64,000 nt of DNA from Streptomyces indicus. GTDB lineage: Bacteria; Actinomycetota; Actinomycetes; Streptomycetales; Streptomycetaceae. The notes below the pieces were generated by a model. The model did no database searches, was not told the origin of the DNA, and worked only from the letters and a program-made list of their open reading frames with translations. Below are positions 40,902 through 51,295 of this stretch, piece by piece. A program made the translations under genes and the position numbers. Every line of letters begins with the position of its first letter. Within the stretch, counting starts at the first letter, position 1. The stretch spans positions 1 to 64,000 of the forward strand of contig NZ_FNFF01000015.1 of assembly GCF_900100315.1 (NCBI RefSeq), read 5' to 3'.

Positions 40902-41833
40902 TCAGTCCTTGTGGGCGAGCGCGCGGACGGTGCGGGAAGGGCTGGGACGGCCCAGCTGTTCGGCCAGCCACACGCTTGTGGCGGTGAGCGCGGCCAGGTC
41001 GACCCCGGTCTCGATGCCGAGGCCGTCGAGCATCCACACGAGATCCTCGGTGGCGAGATTGCCGGTGGCGCTCTTCGCGTACGGGCAGCCGCCGAGGCCG
41101 CCCGCGGACGCGTCCACCGTGGTGACGCCGTGCTGGAGCGCGGCGAGGGTGTTGGAGAGCGCCTGTCCGTACGTGTCGTGGAAGTGCACCCCGATCGTGC
41201 CGGTGGGAACGCTCTCCTCGTTCAGTGCGGAGAGCAGCGCCTGTACGTGGCCGGGGGTGGCCACGCCGATGGTGTCGCCGAGGCTCAGCTCGTCGCAGCC
41301 GAGGTCCAGCAACGCCTTGGCCGTACGCACGACTTGGGGGACGGGGACGGCCCCTTCCCACGGGTCGCCGAAGCACATCGACAGATAGCCGCGGACGTGC
41401 ACCCCGGCCTCCTTCGCGCGGGCGACGACCGGCTCGAACATGGCGAGGGACTCGGCGACCGAACGGTTGAGGTTCTTCTGCGCGAAGGTCTCGGTGGCCG
41501 AGCCGAAGACGGCGATACGGCGCGCGCCGAGGCCGAGCGCGCGGTCGAGGCCCCGCTCGTTGGGCACGAGCACCGGCAGGTCCACGCCCTCGATCCCGCT
41601 GATCTGCGGGAACAGCTCTTCCGCATCGGCCAGTTGGGGCACCCACTTGGGGTGCACGAAGCTGGTGGCCTCGACGGTGGTGAGGCCCGCGGCGGCGAGG
41701 CGGCGGATGAACTCCGCCTTGATCCCGGTCGGTACGGTCGCCTTCTCGTTCTGGAGTCCGTCCCGTGCGCCGACTTCGTGGATACGGACGCGGGGCGGGA
41801 GCCCCTGGGCCGGGACGACCATGGGCAGGGTGC

Positions 41834-41837
<4 letters not shown>
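40902..41837 (-). CDS. Hydroxymethylglutaryl-CoA lyase
   Basis: A 311-residue TIM-barrel lyase cleaving HMG-CoA to acetyl-CoA and acetoacetate, the last step of leucine degradation. The N-terminal VGARDGLQNEKATVP holds metal and catalytic residues, and the active-site signature is GGLGGCPYAKSATGN with the conserved Cys; a VHFHDTYGQAL metal-binding strand precedes it. The ATG overlaps the stop of the biotin carboxylase gene (ATGA), so translation is coupled. Confidence 0.95.
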
Positions 41838-43876
<2,039 letters not shown>

Positions 43877-43890
43877 CGTCAGGGGTCCCC

Positions 43891-45507
43891 TCACATCCGG
43901 AAGACGCCGAACTCGGGTTCACCGAGCGGGGCGTTGGCACACGCGGTCAGGGCGAGACCGAGCACCTGGCGGGTCTCCAGCGGGTCGATGACCCCGTCGT
44001 CCCACAGGCGGGCGGTCGCGTAGTAGGCGTTCCCCTGCGTCTCGTACTGCGCACGGATCGGGGCCTTGAACTCGTCCTCGGCCTCCGCCGCCCACTGTTC
44101 GCCACGGCCCTCGATCTGGTCGCGCTTGACGGTGGCGAGCACGGACGCGGCCTGCTCGCCGCCCATCACGGAGATCTTCGCGTTCGGCCACATCCACATG
44201 AAGCGCGGAGAATACGCCCGGCCGCACATCGAGTAGTTGCCCGCGCCGTACGAGCCGCCGACCACGACGGTCAGCTTCGGCACGCGCGTACAGGCCACAG
44301 CCGTGACCATCTTGGCGCCGTGCTTGGCGATGCCGCCCGCCTCGTAGTCGCGGCCGACCATGAAGCCCGAGATGTTCTGGAGGAAGAGCAGCGGGATGCC
44401 GCGCTGGTCGCACAGCTCGATGAAGTGGGCGCCCTTCTGGGCGGATTCGGAGAACAGGATGCCGTTGTTCGCGACGATCCCGACCGGGTGCCCGTGGATC
44501 CGGGCGAACCCGGTGACGAGGGTCTGGCCGAACTCGGACTTGAACTCCTGGAAGCGCGAGCCGTCGACGATCCGCGCGATCACTTCGCGCACGTCGTACG
44601 GGGTGCGGGAGTCGACCGGCACGGCGCCGTAGAGCCCGTACGGATCGACCTTCGGCTCCTCGGCCGGCTCGACCGACCAGGGGAGCGGCCCGCGCTCGGG
44701 CAGCGTGGAGACGATGTTCCGCACGATCCGCAGCGCGTGCGCGTCGTTCTCGGCGAGGTGGTCCGTCACACCCGACGTACGCGAGTGGACCTCGCCGCCG
44801 CCCAGCTCCTCGGCCGTCACCACCTCACCGGTGGCGGCCTTCACCAGCGGCGGACCGCCCAGGAAGATCGTGCCCTGATTGCGCACGATCACGGCCTCGT
44901 CGCTCATCGCCGGGACATAGGCGCCGCCGGCCGTGCACGAGCCCATGACGGCCGCGATCTGCGGGATGCCGGCGCCGGACATCCGGGCCTGGTTGTAGAA
45001 GATCCGCCCGAAGTGCTCACGGTCGGGGAAGACCTCGTCCTGCATCGGCAGGAAGGCGCCGCCGGAGTCGACCAGGTACAGGCAGGGGAGGCGGTTCTCC
45101 AGGGCCACGGCCTGGGCGCGCAGGTGCTTCTTCACCGTCATCGGGTAGTACGTGCCGCCCTTGACGGTGGCGTCGTTGGCCACGATCACGCACTCGCGTC
45201 CGCTGACCCGCCCGATGCCGGCGATCACCCCGGCGGCCGGTGCGTCCCCGCCGTACAGACCGTCCGCGGCCAGCGGGGCCAGCTCCAGGAACGGGGAGCC
45301 CGGGTCGAGCAGCGTGTCCACACGGTCGCGCGGCAGCAGCTTGCCGCGCGCCACATGGCGGGCGCGGGCCTTCTCGCCGCCGCCGAGCCGGGCCGCCGCG
45401 AGCTTGTCGCGCAGCTCCTCGACGAGGGCGCGGTGCGCCGCCTCGTTCGTCCGCCAGGCCTCGGACGCCGGATCGGCGCCGCTGCCCAGTACGGGTGCCT
45501 GCTGCAT
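43891..45507 (-). CDS. Acyl-CoA carboxylase beta subunit (methylcrotonyl-CoA type)
   Basis: A 538-residue carboxyltransferase with two crotonase-fold halves. It has KLLPRDRVDTLLDPGSPFLELAPLA at the N-terminus, the IAAVMGSCTAGGAYVPAMSDE oxyanion region, and the second half IPLLFLQNISGFMVGRDYEAGGIAKHGAKMV with SYGAGNYSMCGRAYSPRFMWMWPNAKISVMGGEQAA. This pattern is typical of methylcrotonyl-CoA carboxylase MccB. It is the first gene of a minus-strand operon (beta, alpha, lyase, dehydrogenase) facing the divergent tetR gene, with two 18-bp palindromes just upstream. Confidence 0.94.
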   Translation of the reverse strand: MQQAPVLGSGADPASEAWRTNEAAHRALVEELRDKLAAARLGGGEKARARHVARGKLLPRDRVDTLLDPGSPFLELAPLAADGLYGGDAPAAGVIAGIGRVSGRECVIVANDATVKGGTYYPMTVKKHLRAQAVALENRLPCLYLVDSGGAFLPMQDEVFPDREHFGRIFYNQARMSGAGIPQIAAVMGSCTAGGAYVPAMSDEAVIVRNQGTIFLGGPPLVKAATGEVVTAEELGGGEVHSRTSGVTDHLAENDAHALRIVRNIVSTLPERGPLPWSVEPAEEPKVDPYGLYGAVPVDSRTPYDVREVIARIVDGSRFQEFKSEFGQTLVTGFARIHGHPVGIVANNGILFSESAQKGAHFIELCDQRGIPLLFLQNISGFMVGRDYEAGGIAKHGAKMVTAVACTRVPKLTVVVGGSYGAGNYSMCGRAYSPRFMWMWPNAKISVMGGEQAASVLATVKRDQIEGRGEQWAAEAEDEFKAPIRAQYETQGNAYYATARLWDDGVIDPLETRQVLGLALTACANAPLGEPEFGVFRM

Positions 45508-45540
45508 GGTCGTGAAGCCCCCTTGCTCCCCGCCGACGGT

Positions 45541-45587
45541 GGTTAATGAGCGTTAACCCATTTCCATCAGGTTAACGAGCGCTAACC
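45541..45587. promoter_or_regulatory. Two operators of the leucine-pathway TetR
   Basis: GGTTAATGAGCGTTAACC (45541-45558) and GGTTAACGAGCGCTAACC (45570-45587) are 18-bp imperfect palindromes of one consensus GGTTAAYGAGCGYTAACC, with centres 29 bp apart. The first is close to the carboxylase start, the second overlaps the likely -35 (TTAACG, 45572-45577) of the tetR-side promoter. They would allow coordinate repression of both divergent units. Confidence 0.88.
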
Positions 45588-45607
45588 ACGCTGTCTACAA
45601 TGACTTC

Positions 45608-45667
45608 ATGAGCAGCGACTACTCCAGAGGGCCGCGGGGGATCGCGGGCGAGGCGAGGGTGCGATGA
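45608..45667 (+). CDS. Putative 19-aa leaderless leader peptide overlapping tetR
   Basis: An ATG at 45608 opens a 19-codon frame (MSSDYSRGPRGIAGEARVR) whose TGA overlaps the tetR ATG as ATGA. A good -10, TACAAT, lies at 45596-45601, so transcription should begin about 7 bases downstream, at the A of this ATG: a leaderless mRNA. There is no Shine-Dalgarno before it. Ribosomes finishing this frame would be delivered to the tetR start. No homology is claimed; it rests on promoter geometry and overlap. Confidence 0.55.
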   Translation: MSSDYSRGPRGIAGEARVR

Positions 45668-46254
45668 GTACGACCACGGCCGGCGCGACCCGCCGCGAGC
45701 AGATCCTCAAGGAAGCGGCGCGGCTCTTCGCCGAGCGCGGGTTCCACGGGGTGGGCGTGGACGAGATAGGGGCCGCCGTCGGGATCAGCGGGCCGGGTCT
45801 GTACCGGCACTTCGCGGGCAAGGACGCGATGCTGGCCGAGCTACTCGTCGGCATCAGCGAGCAGCTCCTGACGGGCGGCAAGCGGCGCGTGGCCGAGGCG
45901 GCGGGCGCCCCCGCCGAGGTGCTGGACTCGCTCATCGAAGGCCACATCGACTTCGCGCTCGACGACCGCCCGCTGATCACCCTGCACGACCGCGAGCTGG
46001 ACCGCCTGCGCGACAGCGACCGCAAGCTGGTGCGCCAGCTCCAGCGCCAGTACGTGGAGCTGTGGGTCGAGGTGGTCCGCAAGGTCTACCCCTCGCTGGC
46101 GGAGCCGGACGCACGCGCCTCGGTACACGCGGTCTTCGGCCTCCTGAACTCCACCCCGCACCTGAGCCGCCCGGGCGCCCTCCCGGGCCGCGCGGCGATG
46201 GCGGACCTGCTGCACCGCTTGGCGCTGGGGGCGTTTTCGGCGGCGGCGGCGTAG
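45664..46254 (+). CDS. TetR regulator of the acyl-CoA/leucine operon
   Basis: A 196-residue TetR-family protein with a typical N-terminal HTH at about 13-52 (REQILKEAARLFAERGF... VDEIGAAVGISGPGLYRHFAGK) and a mostly helical ligand domain rich in charged residues (IDFALDDRPLITLHDRELDRLRDSDRKLVRQLQ). It is divergent from the carboxylase operon, with two matching operators between. The likely inducers are acyl-CoA intermediates. GAGGG lies upstream of ATG 45664, and the start also overlaps a preceding 19-codon frame. Confidence 0.93.
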   Translation: MSTTTAGATRREQILKEAARLFAERGFHGVGVDEIGAAVGISGPGLYRHFAGKDAMLAELLVGISEQLLTGGKRRVAEAAGAPAEVLDSLIEGHIDFALDDRPLITLHDRELDRLRDSDRKLVRQLQRQYVELWVEVVRKVYPSLAEPDARASVHAVFGLLNSTPHLSRPGALPGRAAMADLLHRLALGAFSAAAA

Positions 46255-46330
46255 GGGGGGCGGCTGTGGCGGCTGCCCCCTGTGCGGCGCGGTGGCGACC
46301 TGCGCGGGCGGGGCGCAGCGCCGGGGGCCC

Positions 46331-46346
46331 GGGGGCGTCAGCCCCC
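46331..46346 (+). terminator. Terminator after tetR
   Basis: GGGGGC-GTCA-GCCCCC followed by GAAAATCT forms a compact hairpin about 75 bp after the tetR stop. The stem-loop type recurs in Streptomyces intergenic DNA. Confidence 0.72.
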
Positions 46347-46531
46347 GAAAATCTCACCCCTCGCGGAGCGACGGAGCAGCGCGCAGCCGCAGGCTGGAAA
46401 CGCCCCACGCGCGGGCGTGACGCACATCTCTGGACGCGCGTACCAACTGGCCGGTAACCTGAGCAAGCGCTTAGCCAGGGTGCGGCCCTTTGACGATTGT
46501 GGGCGCCCCGTCAACGTAAAAGGAGACCTCC

Positions 46532-47689
46532 GTGCGCCGCACCGTATTCAACGAAGACCACGAGGCGTTCCGCGAGACGATCCGCGCCTTCATCGAGAAC
46601 GAGGTCGTCCCGGTCTACGACGAGTGGTACGAGGCCGGCCAGGCCCCGCGCGACTTCTACTACAAGCTCGGCGAGCTGGGTGTCTTCGGCATCCGCGTCC
46701 CCGAGGAGTACGGCGGCGCCGGCATCGACTCGCACAAGTACGAGGCTGTCATGTACGAGGAGACCGCCCGCGCCGGCGTCTCCTTCGGCGGCTCCGGGGT
46801 GCACGTCCTCCTCGGTCTCCCGTACATCCAGCTGCTCGCCACCGACGAGCAGAAGAAGCGCTACCTGCCCAAGTTCGTCTCCGGTGAGGAGATGTGGGCG
46901 CTCGCGATGACCGAGCCCGGCACCGGCTCCGACGTCGCCGGCATGAAGACCACGGCCAAGCTCAACGAGGCCGGCACCCACTACATCCTCAACGGCGCCA
47001 AGACCTTCATCACCGGCGGTGTGCACGCCGACCGCGTGATCGTCTGCGCCCGCACCTCCGCCCCGCGCGAGGACGACCGCCGCTTCGGCATCTCCCTGTT
47101 CGCCGTGGACACCAAGTCCGAGGGCTACTCCATCGGCCGCAAGCTCGACAAGCTGGGCCTGAAGACCTCCGACACCGCCGAGCTGGCGTTCGTCGACGTC
47201 GAGGTCCCCGTCGAGGACCTGCTCGGCGAGGAGAACAAGGGCTTCTACTACCTCGGCCAGAACCTGCCGTCCGAGCGCTGGGGCATCGCCTTCGGCGCCT
47301 ACGCCCAGGCCAAGGCCGCGATCAAGTTCGCCAAGGAGTACGTGCAGGAGCGCACCGTCTTCGGCAAGCCCGTCGCGTCCTTCCAGAACACCAAGTTTGA
47401 ACTGGCCGCCTGCCAGGCCGAGGTGGACGCCGCCGAGGCCGTCGCCGACCGCGCCCTGGAGGCCCTGGACGCCGGTGAGCTGACCCCCGCCGAGGCCGCC
47501 TCCGCGAAGCTGTTCTGCACCGAGGTCGCGCACCGCGTGATCGACCGCTGCCTCCAGCTGCACGGCGGCTACGGCTTCATGAACGAGTACCCGATCGCCC
47601 GCCTGTACGCGGACAACCGTGTCAACCGCATCTACGGCGGCACCAGCGAGGTCATGAAGTCGATCATCGCGAAGGACATGGGTCTCTAG
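46532..47689 (+). CDS. Acyl-CoA dehydrogenase (second, plus strand)
   Basis: A 385-residue FAD acyl-CoA dehydrogenase. It has FNEDHEAFRETIRAFIENEV at the start, the flavin/substrate motif MWALAMTEPGTGSDVAGMKTTA, YILNGAKTFITGGVHADRVIVCART, and the C-terminal LQLHGGYGFMNEYPIARLYADNRVNRIYGGTSEVM. Codon bias is strong (almost exclusively C/G at third positions and highly regular), suggesting high expression. GTG 46532 has AAAGGAG upstream. A GAGCAAGCGCTTAGC partial palindrome at 46461-46475 may be its operator. Substrate chain length is not evident. Confidence 0.94.
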   Translation: MRRTVFNEDHEAFRETIRAFIENEVVPVYDEWYEAGQAPRDFYYKLGELGVFGIRVPEEYGGAGIDSHKYEAVMYEETARAGVSFGGSGVHVLLGLPYIQLLATDEQKKRYLPKFVSGEEMWALAMTEPGTGSDVAGMKTTAKLNEAGTHYILNGAKTFITGGVHADRVIVCARTSAPREDDRRFGISLFAVDTKSEGYSIGRKLDKLGLKTSDTAELAFVDVEVPVEDLLGEENKGFYYLGQNLPSERWGIAFGAYAQAKAAIKFAKEYVQERTVFGKPVASFQNTKFELAACQAEVDAAEAVADRALEALDAGELTPAEAASAKLFCTEVAHRVIDRCLQLHGGYGFMNEYPIARLYADNRVNRIYGGTSEVMKSIIAKDMGL

Positions 47690-47711
47690 GACCCGCACCG
47701 GGACTCGCGTC

Positions 47712-48584
47712 TTGAACGACGAACTCCAGCGCCTGCTCGATCTGCTCGACCTGGAGCAGATCGAGCAGGACTATTTCCGCGGCCAGTCGCGGTCCGCGCT
47801 CGTGCCCCGGGTCTTCGGCGGACAGGTCGCCGCCCAGGCTCTGGTCGCGGCCGGCCGCACCGTGCCCGAAGGGCGCGACGCACACTCGCTGCACGCGTAC
47901 TTCCTGCGCACCGGCGACCCGGGCGCGCCCATTGTGTACGAGGTCGACCGCATCCGCGACGGCCGCTCGTTCACCACGCGCCGGGTCGTCGCCGTCCAGC
48001 ACGGCAAGCCGATCTTCCATCTCTCGGCCTCCTTCCAGGCGTACGAGGAAGGCCTGGAGCACCAGGCGGAGATGCCGGACGCGCCCGATCCGGAGACGCT
48101 GCCGACGGCGGCCGAGATGCTGCCGCGCTACGCGGACAACTTCCGCGACCCGGGCGTCGTGGACCGCATGATCAAGGCGCGCGGCGCGGTGGACCTGCGG
48201 TACGCGGGCCCGCCGCCGTTCGGCACCGTGGGCGAGCCGCGCGAGCCGCGCTCGCAGGTGTGGTTCCGCGCGAGCGGCAAGCTCGACGACGACCCGCTCC
48301 TGCACGTCTGCCTGGCCACGTACGTCTCCGACATGACCCTGCTCGACTCGGTGCTGCTCGCGCACGGCCGCGGCGGCTGGACGGTCGGCGACGTGGTCGG
48401 CGCCTCGCTCGACCACGCGATGTGGTTCCACCGCCCGTTCCGCGCGGACGAATGGCTCCTCTACGACCAGGAGTCCCCCTCGTCCTCCGGCGGCCGCGGC
48501 CTGGGCCAGGCCCGGATCTACACCCAGGACGGGCGGCTCGCGATCTCGGTCATCCAGGAAGGTGTGGTCCGGGTACCGCGCTGA
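47712..48584 (+). CDS. Acyl-CoA thioesterase II (TesB type)
   Basis: A 290-residue double-hotdog thioesterase. The first hotdog starts DYFRGQSRSALVPRVFGGQVAAQALVAAGRTVP and includes HSLHAYFLRTGDP. The second includes HVCLATYVSDMTLLDSVLL and HAMWFHRPFRADEWLLYDQESPSSSGGRGLGQARIY, with the conserved Asp/Ser/Gln region. It hydrolyses acyl-CoAs to free acids. It starts at TTG 47712, 22 bp after the acyl-CoA dehydrogenase stop, and is probably cotranscribed; the start is not certain. Confidence 0.92.
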   Translation: MNDELQRLLDLLDLEQIEQDYFRGQSRSALVPRVFGGQVAAQALVAAGRTVPEGRDAHSLHAYFLRTGDPGAPIVYEVDRIRDGRSFTTRRVVAVQHGKPIFHLSASFQAYEEGLEHQAEMPDAPDPETLPTAAEMLPRYADNFRDPGVVDRMIKARGAVDLRYAGPPPFGTVGEPREPRSQVWFRASGKLDDDPLLHVCLATYVSDMTLLDSVLLAHGRGGWTVGDVVGASLDHAMWFHRPFRADEWLLYDQESPSSSGGRGLGQARIYTQDGRLAISVIQEGVVRVPR

Positions 48585-48657
48585 GTCCTCCGGGCGGGCC
48601 GGGCGCCGTGGCCGTGCTTGCCTCGCGTGCGTCCCGTATCGGACATAACGTCGCTGC

Positions 48658-49602
48658 ATGAGCGAGCTCGAAGCGCCGGCCGGGCAGTCGGAGTCGGTCG
48701 GGACCGTCATCGTCGCCGTCTGCGTCAACCTCGGCATCGCCGTGGCCAAGGCGGTCGGCGGGATCATCAGCGGGTCGAGCGCGATGCTCTCCGAGGCGGC
48801 GCACTCGGTGGCCGACACCGTCACCGAGGTGATGCTGCTCGTCTCCCTGAAGGCCGGCGAGAAACCGGCCGACGCGGCCCACCCGCTCGGCTACAGCGGC
48901 GCCCGCTACGTCTGGGCGCTGCTCGCGGCCGTCGCCACCTTCGTGGGCGGTGGCGTCTTCGCCGTGTACGACGGTATCCACACGCTCACCCATGGCGAGG
49001 AGCCGGGCGACCCGACCGTCTCGTACATCGTCCTGGCCGTCGCCTTCGTCCTGGAGGCCTCGTCCCTGCGGGTCGCCTGGCGCCAGGTGCGCGGCGAGGC
49101 GGACCGGCACCGCGTGGGCATGAAGCGCTACGTCCGCTGGACCCCGGACACCGCGGTCAAGGCCGTGTTCCTGGAGGACAGCGCCGCCCTCGTCGGCCTC
49201 ACGCTCGCCGCGGGCGGCCTGCTCGGCGGTCAGCTCACCGGCTCCGGGGTGTACGACGGCGCGGCCTCGATCCTGATCGGGCTGCTCCTGGTGTGGGTGG
49301 CGTGGGCCCTCGGCCGCAGCAACGCCGAGCTCCTCATCGGGCGCTCGCTGCCGCCGGCTCTGCGCGAGGAGGTGCGGGCCGAACTCCTCGCCGTCCCGCA
49401 CGTGATGGAGGTGATCGACCTCGTCACGCTGGTGCAGGGTCCGGACGAGGTGCTGATCGCGGCGAAGGCGGACTTCCGCGACGTGGTCTCGGCGGCGGAC
49501 GTGGAGCGCTCCTGTGAGGAGGCGGAACGCCGGCTGCGGGCCCGGTTCCCGTCCGTACGGCGGGTGTTCATCGACCCGACGCCGCCGGCGGAGGAGGGGT
49601 AG
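48658..49602 (+). CDS. Cation diffusion facilitator transporter, ZnT9-like
   Basis: A 314-residue CDF exporter with six membrane segments. TM2 carries the metal motif AMLSEAAHSVADTVTE (H-x3-D). In TM5 the usual H-x3-D is replaced by FLEDSAALVGLTLAAGG, the form seen in the ZnT9-like clade. A cytoplasmic C-terminal domain (about 225-314) follows (VMEVIDLVTLVQGPDEVLIAAKADF). It probably exports divalent metal in exchange for protons; metal identity is unknown. Confidence 0.92.
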   Translation: MSELEAPAGQSESVGTVIVAVCVNLGIAVAKAVGGIISGSSAMLSEAAHSVADTVTEVMLLVSLKAGEKPADAAHPLGYSGARYVWALLAAVATFVGGGVFAVYDGIHTLTHGEEPGDPTVSYIVLAVAFVLEASSLRVAWRQVRGEADRHRVGMKRYVRWTPDTAVKAVFLEDSAALVGLTLAAGGLLGGQLTGSGVYDGAASILIGLLLVWVAWALGRSNAELLIGRSLPPALREEVRAELLAVPHVMEVIDLVTLVQGPDEVLIAAKADFRDVVSAADVERSCEEAERRLRARFPSVRRVFIDPTPPAEEG

Positions 49603-49672
49603 GGCTCGCTCCGCAGCCGGGCCCGGAGCTGCTGACCGGGCCGCGGTGTCGGTCGGGTGCGGCGCTGAGCTG

Positions 49673-50587
49673 TCAGCCCTGTCCGGCCGGATCCGGCAGA
49701 TCGAGTGCCGCGAGCCGGGCCGGGTCCGCGAGGGAGCGGATCTCCTTGATACGGCCTTCGGCCACCGTGAACGCGAGCAGCGCGAGCGGGGTGCGGTCCG
49801 CGCGCCAGGCCAGATGGCCGGGCAGCCCGTCGACGAGCACCGCACGGCCGAGCACCCCCTCGATCGCACCGATCCGCGCCCCGGCCGCGACCTTGGTGGC
49901 GCCGATGACCACGACCTGGCCCTCGGGGGTGTCGGCGGTCAGCTTCACCTCGGGGTCGAGGACCCGGAGCAGCCCGTCGAAGTCCCCGCCGCGCGCCGCC
50001 GCGAGGAAGGCCTCGACCACCGCGCGCTGTTCACGCGCCGCGGCCGGCGGACGCTCGCCCGCCTGCACCTTGCGGCGGGCACGGCTCGCGAGCATCTTCG
50101 TGGCGTCGGTGGACTTGCCGAGGATGCGCGCGATCTCGTCGAAGGGCACCGCGAACAGGTCGTGCAGCACGAACGCGAGCCGCTCGTGCGGCCGCAGCGA
50201 CTCCAGGACGACGAGCAGCGCGAGCCCGACCGAGTCGGCGAGCGCCGCCGTCTCCTCGGGCCCGGGTCCGTCGTCGGCGGTCACCACGAGCTCACGCCCG
50301 TCGTCGTCGAGAGAGGCCAGCGGATGGGCTTGGCGCGAGCGCAGCACGTCGAGGCTGATCCGGCCCACCACCGTGGTCAGCCAGCCGCCGAGGTTGTGGA
50401 TCTCGGCCGGGTCCTGGCGCGAGAGCCGGAGCCAGGCCTCCTGGACCACGTCCTCCGCGTCGGCCGCCGAGCCGAGCATGCGGTGCGCGATGGCGCGCAG
50501 CCGCGTGCGCTGTGCCTCGAACGCCTCGGCCACGGGGTCCTTCGGACCGCCGTGCCCCACCGGGTCCACCGCGCTCTGCTCCGCCAT
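49673..50587 (-). CDS. ECF sigma factor, ECF41 (SigJ-like) with SnoaL domain
   Basis: A 304-residue sigma factor. Sigma2 covers residues 20-95 (MLGSAADAEDVVQEAWLRLSR... GWLTTVVGRISLDVLRSR), sigma4 about 120-190 (LRPHERLAFVLHDLFAVPFDEIARILGKSTDATKMLASRARRKVQ in two stretches), and a 110-residue C-terminal NTF2/SnoaL-like extension (VVEAFLAAARGGDFDGLLRVLDPEVKL) covers the rest, diagnostic for ECF41. In ECF41 the extension replaces a separate anti-sigma factor. The divergent partner gene encodes a carboxymuconolactone decarboxylase-type protein, the usual ECF41 target, and an ECF41-type promoter is present in front of it. Confidence 0.94.
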   Translation of the reverse strand: MAEQSAVDPVGHGGPKDPVAEAFEAQRTRLRAIAHRMLGSAADAEDVVQEAWLRLSRQDPAEIHNLGGWLTTVVGRISLDVLRSRQAHPLASLDDDGRELVVTADDGPGPEETAALADSVGLALLVVLESLRPHERLAFVLHDLFAVPFDEIARILGKSTDATKMLASRARRKVQAGERPPAAAREQRAVVEAFLAAARGGDFDGLLRVLDPEVKLTADTPEGQVVVIGATKVAAGARIGAIEGVLGRAVLVDGLPGHLAWRADRTPLALLAFTVAEGRIKEIRSLADPARLAALDLPDPAGQG

Positions 50588-50589
50588 GT

Positions 50590-50616
50590 TGTCACCTTCC
50601 TCGCGACTGCTCCGTC
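50590..50616 (+). promoter_or_regulatory. ECF41-type promoter of the AhpD-like gene
   Basis: TGTCACC (50590-50596), 16 bp, then CGTC (50613-50616) matches the ECF41 promoter pattern TGTCACA-N15/16-CGTC. It points toward the AhpD-like gene at 50668 and lies directly beside the sigma factor start. Confidence 0.85.
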
Positions 50617-50667
50617 AGGAGGGTGACGGGCCCGGACGGGCCGACGTAACACTCGAGGAGCAGACCG

Positions 50668-51174
50668 ATGAACGCACGTACCGACGCACGTACCGAAGCA
50701 CCTGCCGACCCGCGCACCGACGCACGCACTCCCCGTATGCAGGCCGCGGTGAACCCCGATGTCACCACCGCGGTCAAGCACCTCTACAAGGCGATCCACT
50801 CGGGCGGTGTCGCGCCGGGCCTGCTGAGCCTCGTCCACCTGCGGGCCAGCCAGATCAACGGGTGCAGCCCTTGCGTACACGCCAGTGTCACGGCGGCGAA
50901 GCAGCAGGGCGAGACGGACGAGCGGCTGCACAGCGTGGTGAGCTGGCGCGAGACGCCGTTCTTCACGGACGAGGAGCGGGCGGCCCTGGAACTCACCGAG
51001 GCCGCCACCCGCATCCAGGACGGCGCCCAGGGGGTCACCGACGAGATCTGGGACGCCGCCGCCGACCACTTCACCGAGGAGCAGCTGTCCGCGCTCATCC
51101 TGGAGATCTCGCTGACGAACTTCTTCAACCGGATCAACAGGAGCGTGCGGGAGCAGGCCGGGAAGACCTGGTGA
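50668..51174 (+). CDS. Carboxymuconolactone decarboxylase/AhpD-family protein
   Basis: A 168-residue helical protein of the AhpD-like alkylhydroperoxidase core. The redox motif is NGCSPCVHASVTAAKQQG (Cys-x2-Cys, then His), preceded by LLSLVHLRASQI. A 24-residue N-terminal extension is built of R-T-D/E repeats (NARTDARTEAPADPRTDART), encoded by near-repetitive DNA. It is the expected target of the divergent ECF41 sigma factor, and CGAGGAG gives a ribosome-binding site for ATG 50668. It probably acts in peroxide or redox detoxification. Confidence 0.93.
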   Translation: MNARTDARTEAPADPRTDARTPRMQAAVNPDVTTAVKHLYKAIHSGGVAPGLLSLVHLRASQINGCSPCVHASVTAAKQQGETDERLHSVVSWRETPFFTDEERAALELTEAATRIQDGAQGVTDEIWDAAADHFTEEQLSALILEISLTNFFNRINRSVREQAGKTW

Positions 51175-51193
51175 GCAGCCGGGTCCGAACAGT

Positions 51194-51247
51194 CCCCTCC
51201 CGCCCGGGGGCCGAGCCCCTTTTCAGGCTATCGGCGCCCACTGACAA
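51194..51247 (+). repeat. Dispersed intergenic repeat, copy 2
   Basis: This is the second copy of the roughly 55-bp element at 37387-37442: CCCCTCCCGCCCGGGGGCCG, then a diverged loop, then AGGCTATCGGCGCCCACTGA. It begins 20 bp after the AhpD-like gene stop, again in a convergent gap, and keeps the GGGGGCCG/CGGCGCCC stem with one mismatch. Confidence 0.85.
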
Positions 51248-51295
51248 CGCCCGGGCCGGTCAGGCCGGTCGGACCGCTCGGACCCGTCAGACCGC

